In this document: positions 45,451 through 57,742 of the stretch, one piece after another | How positions within the stretch are numbered: the stretch's first letter is position 1 | Layout of the letters: each line of letters starts with the position of its first letter | Source of the DNA: Eonycteris spelaea | Lineage: Eukaryota; Chordata; Mammalia; Chiroptera; Pteropodidae | DNA: 64,000 nucleotides | NCBI GenBank assembly: GCA_003508835.1 | Contig: PUFA01000072.1 | Span: 4,748,501 to 4,812,500, forward strand | Reading direction: 5' to 3' | Translations under genes and position numbers: made by a program | Notes under the pieces: generated by a model | What the model saw: the letters and a program-made list of their open reading frames with translations, nothing else | What the model was told of the DNA's origin: nothing | The model's database searches: none

Positions 45451-46185
45451 GGGCTTATTAAAAGGCTAAACATGTTGCATTAAAGAAGTAAAGACCAAAG
45501 GTGTTAAAAAAATGCCAGTGGTTTTCTTTTCCAGTTCAATGTTTTGGGGAAGAAATTTTGAAATCTTAAAATCTAGAGTAATGTTCAAACTAAGAGAACC
45601 AGCAAAGCCGTTCGCCAGCAGCCCCTCCCCCCCCCTTCGGTGGTTGCCAGTGTTGACGCTGAAGAAGAACTGGAAAGAATAAGTTAATGGTCAAAAGTTT
45701 GTTTTTGAGATGCCTGCAGTATGGCACTTGGGCAACCTCCCATGAAGCGAGGTCCCTGTCGGTTCTGACGAAGGCAGACATTCATTAAGCCTCCCACCAC
45801 CAGCAATTGGAACCCATCCACTTCATTCATGTGAGTAGACAACCAAAATATTTCTTTCCGTATATCAGTACCAGAAGCTAGGAGCATGGAATGCACACAA
45901 TATGCTTTGAACCTCATAATTGTTCCTTGTAATAATAAATTTTTACATTTGAACCTGTGAGTTATCAAGGAAAAAGAAACACAAAGCCACTTTGGTTAAA
46001 GGATAGACTTAAAATAACAGAAATTATGGAGATGGAAAAATACCACTTTTCTTTGTTGGCCCGAGGATTTATGTTTGGGGAAAAAATGATTCAGAGGTGA
46101 TGGCCTTTCTTGGACATTAACAAACTAACTGTAAGCAGTTTGCACCCCTGACAGTAGATGTGTGTAAATTCTAATAGGGGCTGTG
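45451..46185. other. Unassigned non-coding stretch
   Basis: Nothing recognisable beyond a short C run (45627-45637). Confidence 0.5.
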
Positions 46186-46220
46186 ACACACACACACACG
46201 CACACACACACACACACACA
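46186..46220 (+). repeat. (AC)n microsatellite
   Basis: An AC run of about 35 bases with one G at 46200. Confidence 0.96.
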
Positions 46221-47456
46221 GAGCTTGGGCAGCTTAAATATATAAAAGGAGGAACTCTTTGGATTTTTTTTTTCTTTTGGTAAGGAAAATTTATTATGAA
46301 AGTCTCTTCAGTGTTTACCAAGGAGTGAGAACAATGTTTTGTTTTAAACAATATGAATATGAATATTGCTGAAAGTGATATATCTATACAAACAACAGGT
46401 TTTTCTCAGCCAACTTGTTATACTCAACTCATATATTTATCAGATACTGAGCCTTAAATAAACTCCAGATGGGAGAAACAGTCAAGCGTTTAAACATTAG
46501 AAGTCTCATGACAAAAAGTAAAGAAAAACTAGACATTTCCCCCCCAAATTTCCAAAGGGGAGAAACTAAAAGGAAAAGCTGACATTTAGAGTTTAGGTAC
46601 ATTTTTAAATTTTCATATGAAAAAAAAAAATTTTTTATAATTGCATGGCAAATACTATAGATTATCACAATAATTGCATCAAATAGGGAAATTAATTTTT
46701 CTCTCAATGCCTTATGCAGATTTATAAGAAAATAGTAACTAGTGGACACACTGGCCAGTATTTTAGCTAATTTGCAAGTGAGAAAATATAAATAATATGC
46801 AAGTGAAAATGTTCAAATATATTAATAAAATTATTAAATTGTAACATTCACCAGAATTATAATAATGAACATCAAAAAAATAATTGTATAAGCTAGCAGG
46901 GGTATTATGAACTGATTTTTCTTCATTGCTGACGATACTGTAAACTGGTAAAATGTTTTCAAATGCAACTTTAAATGTTATATATACTTGTTGAGTGAAT
47001 GAGCTGGGGTTCACAGGTATGAAATCATGAAATAATTGTATTTTCTCTGCCACAGTAGCCTTATTAAAAGTTCTATATTGAATCTTCCTGTCTTGCCCTT
47101 GCGACAAAAACTTGGGGCAAACTCATACTCAGGTGTACAAAAATCCAGTTCAAGCTTAAGAAACAGAACAAATCACAAACTCTTATATTTTATAAACCCT
47201 ATTTTAAGCCCCTGGGCTCCTGACTTTTGACTCAGAAAGCTATAGTAGGGAAGATAGATACTTCATTATTTTCTTTTTTTTCTTTCATTCTACTCCTCTT
47301 TGGTGATATAGGGACAGAAGAAAGATATTGGACTTACAAGTTAATTATCGATTCGTGTAATTGTAAACCTGGGGACAGTGCATGATCGTGGGGGTAGGTA
47401 CCTAAAAGCTAGTCTTTCTGACTTGGGTGAGATATTTTATGAGTTCTCAATGAACC
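46221..47456. other. Unassigned AT-rich stretch
   Basis: ORFs of 106-114 codons on the minus strand (46429-47107) come from AT-rich sequence without support. No named repeat. Confidence 0.5.
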
Positions 47457-47496
47457 CAAAAATCCCTACCTTCTCTGTAGAAGGTAGGGATTTTTG
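47457..47496. other. Perfect 18-bp-stem hairpin
   Basis: The arms 47457-47474 and 47479-47496 (CAAAAATCCCTACCTTCT and its exact reverse complement) are separated by a four-base loop, CTGT. It does not belong to a repeat that I can recognise. The stem is shorter than a typical pre-miRNA. Confidence 0.95.
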
Positions 47497-47679
47497 TCAC
47501 AGGACCTTTTAAGCCCGTCGCATGCTCTCCCTGCCAAAATTGATTAAGAACCAATGGAAACAGTCCTTTCTAAGACTTATACAGTATATAAAAAAAATTC
47601 TTCAAAATTTTCCAAGTGTTTTAGACTATGGGAAAAAAAACTCTAAATTATGTAAAGACTAAAGGCTATATGCATTAAA

Positions 47680-47930
47680 TTAGTCATTATAGTATTAATT
47701 ATAAAACTATAACATTCCAAAATAGTAATTTGGAAGTAATCCAATGTCCCACGGTAGGAGAATGGTTAAGGAAGTTGGGACATGTCTATATTAAGGAAAA
47801 CCATGCTACTAAAAAATGGGAACAAACTATGTTCTCATGTAGGAAAATGTAATTCCGCATGGGAAAAGCAGGGCACAAAATTGTATTCACACTAATTTAC
47901 AACTACATAAGATACCTATTAAGAGGTTTG
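47680..47930 (+). mobile_element. Old L1 3' region fragment
   Basis: ATTTGGAAGTAATCCAATGT, GTAGGAGAATGGTTAAGG, AACCATGCTACTAAAAAATG and AAAGCAGGGCACAAAATTGT come in the order of an old L1 3'UTR. Confidence 0.7.
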
Positions 47931-47947
47931 AGCTAGGAATTTTTAAA

Positions 47948-48100
47948 TCATGCCTCTGTGACTTGGTAGTTCAGTAACCTTGAGGAGCTTATTTAAAATC
48001 TCAAGCTCTTCTCTCTAAAAAGGAGCTAATACTTGCCGTTGTCGTCATGAGATTTACATGAGCTAATCCGGAGAAAGCGGTATCCAGCACTTAGTAATTA
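47948..48100 (+). repeat. MIR SINE
   Basis: CATGCCTCTGTGACTTGGTA, TTTAAAATCTCAAGCTCTTC, TCTAAAAAGGAGCTAATACT and ATCCAGCACTTAGTAATTAC are in MIR order. Confidence 0.8.
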
Positions 48101-50114
48101 CTCAGAACGCTCTATTAAAATCCTGGAATGGGCACCCAAAAATGAAAATAGAAATCAGGTTAAAATGGTAAGGTCTCTTTTATCTTATTTGTAATTTTCC
48201 TGTAATTATGTCATATTACTTTCATAATTAAAGAGAGGCTCCAAGAAACCAAGCAGCAGGGGACCAGTATCAGTGACGTCGGCCCACAGACTCCCAGGAC
48301 AGCTCCTAAACAGGAGTTTGCACCAAATCGAAGTTTCCTCAGACTTTATGGTCAAATCTCTTTCCCAAAATAACGTGTTGACCAACCTAAAAAGAGACTT
48401 CTCTCACCCCAGTCAGCTGGCACCCTCTAGCCACCTGGGTATCACCTGGGTATCACTCCCTTTGACTTCAGATACATGTTACAGTGGCTCACCTTGCTTT
48501 CTTCCCAGTCCGCTGATGTCAAATGATAGAATATTCAGAAATAAACCAAGGCTAATACCCGTTTTGTGGTCTTTGATAAAAGAAGGAAAAATACAATCTC
48601 CCAAAGGAGGTTTCATTCCAGAGAATACGTCTTTGCAAACCTTTCAGTGATTACAGTTTATTTGTCCACATTATCTAGACTGTAATCAGCGTATACTTTG
48701 GTTATTAAACTAGTTTTGAAAGTTTGCAGGTAAACAAATACATACATGCATTATTTCAAACCAAGAAGAGAGCCAACCATAGTAGTTTTAAAAAAGATGG
48801 AAAGATTGAAAATTTAGAAGGTATTTGTTTAGCGGAGTTTGGACTAGGACCATGATTATATCCCAAAAACATACAATAGATAACTTAAGCTGATCTATTA
48901 AGTGAAACTTTTACATATTTACTTCTCACATGGATTTATGTTGCTGCTTCCAGTGAAAACTAGTCAACTTGTTCAAGTATAAAAACAAATTCATGTTTTC
49001 ATATTTGAGAAGTTTGAACAACTACGGCTACATGTCTTGCTTCATAGTTATACCGGGATGTGATTAAAATAAACTCCAAAATGAAAACATATCAAACAGA
49101 CCATTTAAGAATCTGCTTTCATCAATCTTTTATTGTTTAGAGAAGAGATGATAAATATTGGCTGGAACCTTGTCGTCAGCTTTTTCTGAAGTGAAATAAA
49201 CAGAGAGTAGGTCATCAGTAATTCAGATTTTTAGAAGTTTTTCTAGTGGTTTATCAATCAGCTCTTTCTACAAAACAGCCATAGGAACTCGGTGGCATAC
49301 AAGTGTAAACATTCGCTTTCTACTTACGTGTCCGCATGGCAGCTGGGTTGGGGGTGGGCTCTGTTGGTCTTGCCTGAGGCCAGCTGGACTTGGGATCCAG
49401 CCACAGATGCAGATCAGGTTTGTTACATGTGTTCTCATCTTCTGGGAACACTTGAATGCACGGGGAATATTCCCCGGGAGGGAGACGGAAGCCCCCAAAG
49501 AGGATGAGAAGAACAGACGATGCTTCTCAAGGGCCAGGCGTGGACCTTGTCACTGTCATTTCTACCCCCATTGTTATATGTTACATGCTAATCTACTCCT
49601 CTCGTAGAGATTGGAGAAGAGTGGAACGACCTGATAACCAATCTGATACACGTGTTACATATCGTGCTTCATGTCCCCGTGATGATGTCACCAATGCCTC
49701 ACCTTAATCACTAAAGTCTCTCTTTCTTTCTCTCTCTAGTATCTGTTGTATCTCTTTTATTCCTCTCCATTTCCTTGGTTATGTGTGCCACGTATCTTTG
49801 TTAAACTATTACAACGACCTCCTTCCTTGTGTTTCATGCAATTTAACTTCATCTTCTACAGTCCTGTTATTTTAACACAAAAAAAAATTGGGGCGTATTA
49901 TATTTCTCATTTAGTGAGTCCCTGTTATGACATGTGGCATGGGACAAATGACTGGAAATGTAACCTGACCCCCTTTTCGCCCCTCCCTAACGATTTCGCA
50001 TGTGACATCTCAGGCATCTACAGCCCTCCTTCGATCTCTCACCGCATGCCATCTGTTTGCCGTGCCCTCCACCCATGGTTCATGGGTCAGAGTCCTCATC
50101 CTCCAGCGCTAGCC
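48101..50114. other. Unassigned non-coding stretch
   Basis: An 11-base tandem (CACCTGGGTAT) lies at 48432-48453. ORFs of 83-125 codons (48273-48650, 49268-50123) lack splice or domain support. No named repeat. Confidence 0.45.
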
Positions 50115-50490
50115 CTTGTCTGAAGCTGTATCAGTCAGGCAAGGATGGTTTATAAAGCAGTCACAAGTGACTGTGGCTTGTAACCATAAAGGTGTATGTC
50201 TTGTGTGATATATCTCCCTGTCTGGTTGGCTCTGGATCTCTTCATTCAAAGACCCAGAGCAATGGAGGAGCTCTTATCTGAGACATTTCACCACAGAAAA
50301 AAACAAAAAAATAGTTAAACCTGTACTAGCTCTTAACACTTCTTCTCGGGAGTGACACATGCCACTACCACTCATATTTCATTGGCCGAAACAAGTCACA
50401 TATCCATGTCAGCTCAATCAAATGGGGATGTAAAAATCTTCCTCAGAGAGAGACACCTCAATGTGAGCTAGTAAATATTTTGAGGAATAA
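50115..50490 (-). repeat. Ancient interspersed repeat, LTR-like (family of 34690)
   Basis: TGGCTCTGGATCTCTTCATT, ACTCATATTTCATTGGCCG and AAACAAGTCACATATCCATG resemble a common old placental repeat also suspected at 34690-35025. Name unknown to me. Confidence 0.5.
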
Positions 50491-50906
50491 GAAAAAATAC
50501 CACAAAAGCTGTTCTTTTGTCTTATTAGACATAAAGATTCCTTCTACTGTGTAACAACAGCAATAATTAGTATATCATTTGTTTAGAGGACTATATGTAT
50601 ATATGGTTTTACATTTTTATTGATCACTCAGTTTGTTGGATACATTTTCCACTTTTCCAATAACTTCAGCAGACAGCGTTACCAAATTTCCTGCCACAAC
50701 ATAAGATCCCTCTTTGTCCAGCTTCCAGCTAATATTTACCTCATTTACCTGGGGCTTCCATTTGACCTCAGAGTTCTACTGACAGTTCCTTCAAGGCACT
50801 TCAGGTTGTCGATAACACTTTCTCAAAACCCACTGCCTAGTCCCAAAGCCACTCCTACATTTTGGGTTTGTATTCCAGCAACATCCCACTCTTGGTATAA
50901 ACGCAT
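50491..50906. other. Unassigned non-coding stretch
   Basis: Nothing recognisable. Confidence 0.5.
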
Positions 50907-51438
50907 GTGTTAGTTCTATGTTGCTGTGTGACAGATTACTGCAAAACTTAGCCGCTTAGAACAGCAAGCACACATTACCTCCTTGTCTCGGGGTCAGGAA
51001 TTGGGAGTGGGTTGTGTGGCTGACTTTCACTCAGGGTCTCTCTCTATGAGGTTGTGGTCCAGCTGTCTGTGGGCTACAGTCATCTGAAGTTTTGCCATGA
51101 CTGGAAGATATGCTTACAAGATCACTCATGTGGCTGTCGGAGGCCGTGGCCTGTGCTGCGTTTTGTCTAGAGGCTTCAGTTGTTCACGTGAACCTCTCTT
51201 CAGGTATACCCAAGTGGTCCTCAGAGACTGGCAGCCGTCTTCCCTCAGCACTCTGAGCGAGCGTTTAAGATGGAAGCTTCAGCCTTTTACAACTTCAGAA
51301 GTGACATGCTGTCCATTCCGCCATATTCTATGGGCCACACAGACCAACACTGATATGATACAATATGAGAGAAGACTATTGAGGTCAGGGGATGAGGTCC
51401 TTGGGAGAACCAGTTTGGAGGAACGCTGCCACAAATAA
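50907..51438 (-). mobile_element. MaLR/MLT1-type LTR, antisense, probable
   Basis: TTAGTTCTATGTTGCTGTGT, TTAGCCGCTTAGAACAGCAA, GGGTCAGGAATTGGGAGTGG, GTGACATGCTGTCCATTCCG and GGGAGAACCAGTTTGGAGG follow a known antisense LTR series. A 113-codon plus-strand ORF through it is not a gene. Subfamily uncertain. Confidence 0.65.
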
Positions 51439-51484
51439 TATTCTTTCAACCTTGAAAGTCCAGATCTATGAGACAAAAAAGTTT

Positions 51485-51545
51485 GACTTTTTAACTATTT
51501 AATTTGGTTAACTATTTAATTTTTTGGTTAACTAATTTTTTTAAT
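51485..51545 (+). repeat. Short tandem repeat, 17-20 bp unit x3
   Basis: TTAACTATTTAATT, GGTTAACTATTTAATT and GGTTAACTAATTTT units follow each other. Confidence 0.85.
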
Positions 51546-51569
51546 CTCTCAAATCTCTTTATCTATTTG

Positions 51570-51720
51570 CTAAGCTATGTGCTAGTTACTGGACGTGGAG
51601 AAATGAAAATATAGTCCTTCCTTTGAGGAGCTTACATACTAATAGATAAACATAGAAACAGCAGTTGCAAAACAGACATTATGATTGCTGTAACGGAATA
51701 TGTACATGTCATAATGAGAG
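51570..51720 (+). repeat. Ancient interspersed repeat (family of 12030 and 60191)
   Basis: ATGTGCTAGTTACTGGACG, TTTGAGGAGCTTACATACTA and GATAAACATAGAAACAGC match the 5' part of this family. Confidence 0.6.
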
Positions 51721-51734
51721 TCGACATGGTGAGA

Positions 51735-51850
51735 TGGGTAGGGACTTAGGCTTGGGCTCTGGCTAGACCACTCATTTTGAGTACAAACTTAACCCTTTAC
51801 TAGTTGTAGTTTCTATTGCAAGTTACTTTACCTTTTATGAGTCAGTTTTT
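51735..51850 (+). repeat. MIR SINE fragment
   Basis: GCTTGGGCTCTGGCTAGACC, ACCCTTTACTAGTTGTAG and GCAAGTTACTTTACCTTTTA match the MIR 5' half. Confidence 0.75.
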
Positions 51851-52249
51851 TGTTACAAGTTTTAAGTGACTTGCACACAGGTAAGTAGATAGGTAGATAG
51901 ACAGATGGATGTGCCTGCAGATAAGTGTGCCAAACATTATTTGAACTGGATGAAGAAGGGTTCTTGTTCTGTAGTGACAGAGGATGACACCATCACTTGC
52001 TGTTACATGAAAAGTAGAAAATGTGTATAATGAACAGGATAATCTAGCTAAGAATATTTCCAAACAGGTTATTGCAAGTGCCACCTGGTTTCTTCTTGCT
52101 GTTTTTAGTATGATGCAAGAAGAGAGAAAAGCTAAAGGAAAGGCTATTAATTTTTTTAAATTTATTGTTTTGAAGATTCCCAGGGTTTAACACATAGGAG
52201 AAAGACTTAACTAATTCAATAAATTAATGAAAATTTCACCAAAATAGGG
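51851..52249. other. Unassigned stretch with a small GATA-like run
   Basis: A TAGATAGG/TAGATAGACAGATGG run lies at 51884-51910. Nothing else recognisable. Confidence 0.5.
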
Positions 52250-52535
52250 CGGTGAAATTCTTCTGTATGATATTAGAATGGCAGATACACGTCGAAACCG
52301 ATAAAACGTACAACACCGAGAGTGAACTCTAATGGAACTACAGACTTTGGGTGATACTGAGGGGTCAGTGCAGGTTCATCGATTGTAACATGTGGACCAC
52401 TGGCGGGGGCATTGACCGCAGGGACGACTGTACTCATGTTGAGGCAAGGGGCATGTGGGAACTCTCTTCACTCCCCTCTCAGTTTTGCTGAGTATCTATA
52501 ACTGCTCCAAAAATTTTTAACTAAAATAGTCACAT
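52250..52535 (+). mobile_element. L1 3' end (old L1 subfamily)
   Basis: TTCTGTATGATATTAGAATG, CACCGAGAGTGAACTCTAAT, GACTTTGGGTGATACTGAGG, GGTTCATCGATTGTAACATG and TCTCAGTTTTGCTGAGTAT follow an old L1 3'UTR to its end. Confidence 0.88.
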
Positions 52536-54799
52536 TGAAGTCAGTACATACTGAGTATTCAGTTTTGACTATTATTGCCGTGGCCTTTGTTCCTGGCAAA
52601 TTTCGATGACTTGGGAGAGACTGTCATGGAGACCTTTAATAATCAGAGGGACAGAAATACGGGGTAGAGATGGTGAGAGGAATGAAGCTATATCCTCTGA
52701 ATTTCATGCAGGAATTTTTTTTTCCAGGTCGAGTGTTCGGGTTTTGGCACTACGTGTGCAAATATTGGTTCCTAGAATCCTTCCTGAAATTAGTTTACAG
52801 TAGCATGGTACCATTTCAGTAGCCTCCGTGAGTTACATTCATTTGTCCCCCTCCTACTTCAAAAAAAGATTGTTTGGGCTCAGAGTTGTTCCTGTGACAG
52901 CTGTGCCAGTCACTGCCTTTGAGGAGAAGTAGGAGTCGGGTCTTCAGGAGGTCGGACTACCTGCACATGTCTTCCACTCTGTGAATTTCTGCTGGTGGTT
53001 GCCACATTCCAGCTGGTGGCCCCCACTGTGATGTGGGAAAACCGAAAGCCTGCGTGAACGAAAGGACCAGGCGGGGATGTAGAAAAGTAGACCTGTAGCA
53101 CACGCTGTGCGTCAGCGAAGAGGAGGCTAATATTTTCTTACACTCTGGGAATGTACACAAGTTAGGGGATTATAATCCTTGAGCTACCTTTTGGATGTCC
53201 TAAATTCCCTGAGAAGGCAAAGCACAGCCTCGAAATTGGACTGGAAGGAAATGAATTGAAAACAGATCATTAGAGAAGAGTTAGAGAAAGAGGTGTGACA
53301 TCTGGGTTGACTCCACTGAGCCCTACGGTTTCCCACTCTGTGAAGCTCCGGGAGTGGCCTTCACCCCAGGCGGCTGTCGCTGAGGTGGAAAGTGGACCGG
53401 GCTGGGAACTATGCTGATGCCCCGCTTGTGAAGGGAAGAGTCCTTTGGCTCCCTCACCACCTGGTACCCTGTCGGTGTGACAGCAGTAACATCAGTGGCA
53501 TGTGTGGGTGGAGGAGGGTTTGGGCGCTAGGCAATTTCATTCATTATGCGTTGAGATGAGCATTTCGTATCACTCGTGTATTTCCTACATTTGAGCTTAT
53601 GGTAGGGATCAAAAGAGGAGCCTTCTTCATGTAAAGTAAACCCCTTTAATTCTCTGAAGACTATAAATGAGAAGGCAGATAATTTACTCTTGGGCATTTG
53701 TGCTTGTCAAAGTAACAGCCTGCATATTATCAAAAATAGCTGTGTAAAAATATTAACCTCTTTATCGATGTTTAGCCTGACTTCGGTCAAGAGTGTCATT
53801 AAGAAAACTAGAGACACTGCATTCTGTGAGCCATCTCTTTGCGTGAACTCAGTTATAAGGTTATGAAATGTGCCAGAGTTGGTGGAGAAAAACTTGTGTC
53901 TTTGGCTTTTAAGAGCATGTTTCGTTCCCTCTGATAGTCTTTCCGAAATCCTGTGAGTAGAACTTACCTAGTTTGATTCTTCATTACTTGGAAGTCCTGA
54001 ATAGTTTTTCTTGGAAGTGACCAGATGGAAAAAATTAAAAGTGTTTTAGAAGAGCTATTAGCGCCGGGTGGATTTTTTTCTAGAAGCCGTTTAATTTTAT
54101 TTAGGCTTAGATCAGGAACATTTATGAGATTAATATTAGCTTATCCAACATGATAAAAATTGTTTTTATTAGAATTTTAAGCCACAGCTGTATGCATCGA
54201 AGGGCTTGATTCTGTTTTCTGTGATTGCCTTTACCTCCCTTGAACTTTAAGAAGACAACAAAATGAAAAATTTCACTACAGTTTTGCTTCAAATGTCATG
54301 GTATTGCCTTAAAAAATAGTAACCCGAGGAAGCCGTGATACCGTCTCCAGATCTTTTCATAGAGGACATTTAGTTCCATTCTTATTGCCCTTAATGGCTG
54401 TTCCTTGGTAAAGAGCAAGTACCAAAATTATAATGGGGAGCTTGCAAAGAAAGTGGGTTCTACTACTAGGTTTCTGGGAAAAAAATAATAAATTCTACGG
54501 GAAAAAAAATGAGTAAACCCAAAGAAATTCCTTTTCTTCTTAATATTGTGTAGGCACACGCTGTAATCCCAGCTCCAATTAGATGAAGTTGGGGTGGTGA
54601 AATCCTCAAAATTTCCACAAATGGGAAAACATTTTGTAAGATTTTCGTGGTGCAGGCATCATCGCTGTGGATGGCACGAAGAAAGATCAGGCTTCTAAAC
54701 TCACAGAAAGCCAGAAAGCCGGATGACCTGGGGATGCGAGTTAGTGCCCCACCGGAGTGCTGCGTCCGCTGTGAGTGTGCCCTTTATTGTAGTTTTACA
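52536..54799. other. Unassigned non-coding stretch
   Basis: Nothing recognisable. Overlapping minus-strand ORFs of 63-67 codons near 52910-53160 lack support. The long plus-strand ORF that starts at 54647 runs on into a MIR. Confidence 0.5.
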
Positions 54800-54970
54800 A
54801 GGCAGAGCTTGTGGTGTAGACAAAAAGGGGAAGGCTTTGGAGTAAGGCAAGCCTGGGTACAAATCACTCACAGCTTCGTCTTCAACAGATTTCTGAATCT
54901 CTCCAAACATCTGTTTTCTCATTCTCAAATAGGGACAGAAATTGAAAGGGCACTGAGAAGCAAAGTGTCT
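54800..54970 (+). repeat. MIR SINE, 5' and middle part
   Basis: GGAGTAAGGCAAGCCTGGGT, ACAAATCACTCACAGC, CATCTGTTTTCTCATTCTCA and GGGACAGAAATTGAAAGG are in MIR order. The MIR-like 3' tail follows only at 55325. Confidence 0.82.
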
Positions 54971-55324
54971 GGTGTGGCTCACCACGCTAATGGTCTTCCA
55001 CTTGGCGTTGGTATCTGTCTGGGTCAGGCTCATGTTTCATTCGTCGGTGTAATCCACCAGAGGTATTTGTCTTGTGGGCCACCGTTCTCCCCGTGCACAC
55101 ACGAGCTCAGCAACTCTCCAGGATATGTCATCCTCCAACAAGGATGCAGAGGGTTTCGGAAGGTCGGGTTTCACCTGTTTGAAAGCAGCTGTGGAAAAGT
55201 GGGAAGAACGGTCATCCTGCAGTGTTCTAACCTCCAGGCTAGCCTGCTACCTTTACCTGTCAGACCCGTAGCCTCCTCGTTGGTGTGATGAAGCAGATGC
55301 CCGCTTGGCAGGAAGGATATGGCA
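54971..55324. other. Unassigned insert between MIR parts
   Basis: About 350 bases of sequence I cannot name lie between the body and a MIR-like tail. A plus-strand ORF of 213 codons (54647-55288) crosses this part and the MIR. Confidence 0.4.
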
Positions 55325-55380
55325 ACTTAGGGATTCAGAAGTGCCTATAACATGGTAGGTGCTTAATGAAAGTCCATTAT
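55325..55380 (+). repeat. MIR or L2 3' tail
   Basis: CAGAAGTGCCTATAACATGG followed by TAGGTGCTTAATGAAAG matches the shared 3' end of MIR and L2. Confidence 0.65.
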
Positions 55381-57395
55381 GCCACATCAAATAAAAATTA
55401 TCACTGAACGAAAATGAAAGGGACACCTGTCCCCCGATACCTGTTCAGCATAGCATGAGCAAAGACACCTTAGCACTTAGCACATCCTCTGGCCAGTGTC
55501 TCTGATACAGTCGTGTACACCTCAGTATGGTTTGTATCTCTTTCAAGCTGCTGCTGGTAAGTCTTGGGCTTTTCTCCTATAGTTAGCATATTATTGCAGG
55601 AAAAGAGCTTTATTAGTCTCATGTGTTTCAGGATCAGATTGATGTGCTTTTTGCTGATAACAGAGATGACGGCAGGTCCCCAACAGCTCATGAGACGTGA
55701 CTTTGATTATGTTTCCAGGAGTGAAAATGTGTTTTGCATGAACTATTTACATACATTTACCTGGTGCCCCTTCTGTGCCTTGGTTGGGGCCAAAGGCACA
55801 TTTTTTGAGGGAGATATTACAGGTCACATATGGGGTAAAGATCAAGTGGACATATGTTTGAATGGAATTCATACCAGAAAGTCATCAGATTGTTCCCTCA
55901 GATATAAAGGGTTCTTACAGAGTTTATTCTAGTTACATTTTGTTGTTTAAATACAATAGCCAAGATATGAATTATACAGGAAAGGTCCCATAGAAATAAA
56001 TGAATAATAACAACTATGAATGTGATCTTTTTATTTTCGAAAAATCCTAACATGAAGGTTCATGTTTATATTCCTCGTGTTTCTGTAATGAAAAACTTTT
56101 ATTATCTTTTAATAGTAAACTTGATTTTGCCCTGAACCTTGAAAGGAGCTGATTTCATGCCCTGTTTTGAAATCTGAATGAAAAGAAACCAATCATTGTA
56201 AAATGCTTTTCACATATTATAAGATATGGTATTATTTGTACCTCATATCACTTATGAGGAAAACAGAAAACAAAGTATTCTTTTTAATCCAAAGTAACAC
56301 AAAGGTAAAAAAAGATGTATCAATGCCAGAGAACTAAAATTTTTATTTGCTATATTTGTTTACATTGTGTCATTTTCTTTTAGCTGTTTTTGGTTATTCC
56401 TTTCATGAAAACAGAGAAGACATGATGCCAGGTCTCATAGTTTTAGATCTCTAAATGTCTTTAATTTCCAATCCCTTATAACTGAAAAATTTCTTATCTT
56501 GTATTTACAGTTGAATTCAGTCATAGTGGCTGGTAATGGAACATTCATACAATTTCTATTGCTACAGAACCAAACATGTACAAAGTAGAGCGTAATCATC
56601 ATTATCGAATAAATTGACATGTACCATATACATTTAGAGTACAGAATGTTAGGTAGAATCCGGAGAACCAATTGACAAAAAGAATCAGCTCGTCCAGAGG
56701 ACTGTCTGTTGACAAAGCATCTTGCACAGGGATGTTTGGCCGTGATGGACATGTTTGGCATCCTCAGATATTTAGTGTCAAGCAGCTCTGGTTTTCAAAG
56801 TTTTTCATGCTTATTTGCAGGATTGGCATATTCTATTTTTTTAATTTTTAAAAAATTATCCAAATTTTAATTTTGGAAAAGCAGATCAAATTGGATGAGT
56901 TCCTGGAATTATTCTTTATGGAGCCTCACTGTTCAGACGTCCTCGTGGTGAGGTTAACTTTGACCTTCAGAGTTGGAGACTGGCTCTCCTGGCCTAGTCT
57001 TCCACATGCAGCATAATACCTGGAAGCAGAGAAGTGCAAGGATACAAATGATCTGTTCCAAGGTTTCAAGAACATCTGGTAGTTTTTAGTTTTTCTTCCC
57101 TCATATTTCTCCACTGGTGTATTTTCTTTCAATGCAGAGACACCTTAGAATACAGACTTATGGCAGTATGAAAGCTGTTTGGACTGTAAATACTGATTAT
57201 CTGTGCTGCTTTTTCCCTCCCTTCTACATATGTAATGATGCTGAGAGGAAACAATTAAAAATAATGTCTATTTTATTGCAACCAAGTTTACAGCTTTTCA
57301 ACACAGCAACTCCAGCAAGACTTGAGACATCCAGAAGACTCATAAAATGCCCTTAAATATCAGTTTGAAAGTGAATTCATTTGTAGCCTTTCAGT
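55381..57395. other. Unassigned non-coding stretch
   Basis: AT-rich sequence without a named repeat or a supported exon. ORFs of 73-122 codons (55470-55932, 56435-56761) lack support. Confidence 0.45.
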
Positions 57396-57401
57396 TTTGC
57401 C

Positions 57402-57421
57402 AAAAAAAAAAAAAAAAAAAA
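57402..57421 (+). repeat. Poly(A) run
   Basis: About 20 A residues. It could be the tail of an old retrocopy, but I see no recognisable body upstream or target duplication. Confidence 0.9.
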
Positions 57422-57742
57422 GGGAAATTCCCTGAAATCTTTGCCGATTTTTCTCAGACTCAGGGTATAATGTCCTAGATACTTAGATCCTCTGGAAATT
57501 ATTGAGACAACTCAAAACTGTCTCATTCTCGCTCATCCAGGAAATGAAATAAACAAGCATATCTTTTATGATGTGGCGATGGGGACACTGGAATGTATCG
57601 ACTGATCGTTAGAGAAGTGAGGTGCCAAGAATGTCTTCTTTCAGCTGCTGGTATCTGATATTTTCCCCCAAATAAATTCAGTCATAGACCTAAGACTTCT
57701 TCAAAGTTCATTGTATGCCTGCCCACTTTATAATTCTAAATT

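Noticed and set aside
54647..55288. 213-codon plus-strand ORF as a gene
   Set aside because: It reads through a MIR at 54800-54970, shows no recognisable domain and has no promoter or splice evidence. Kept only as a finding to test.
57117..57421. Processed pseudogene ending in the poly(A) run at 57402
   Set aside because: No recognisable coding body, polyadenylation signal at the right distance or flanking duplication.
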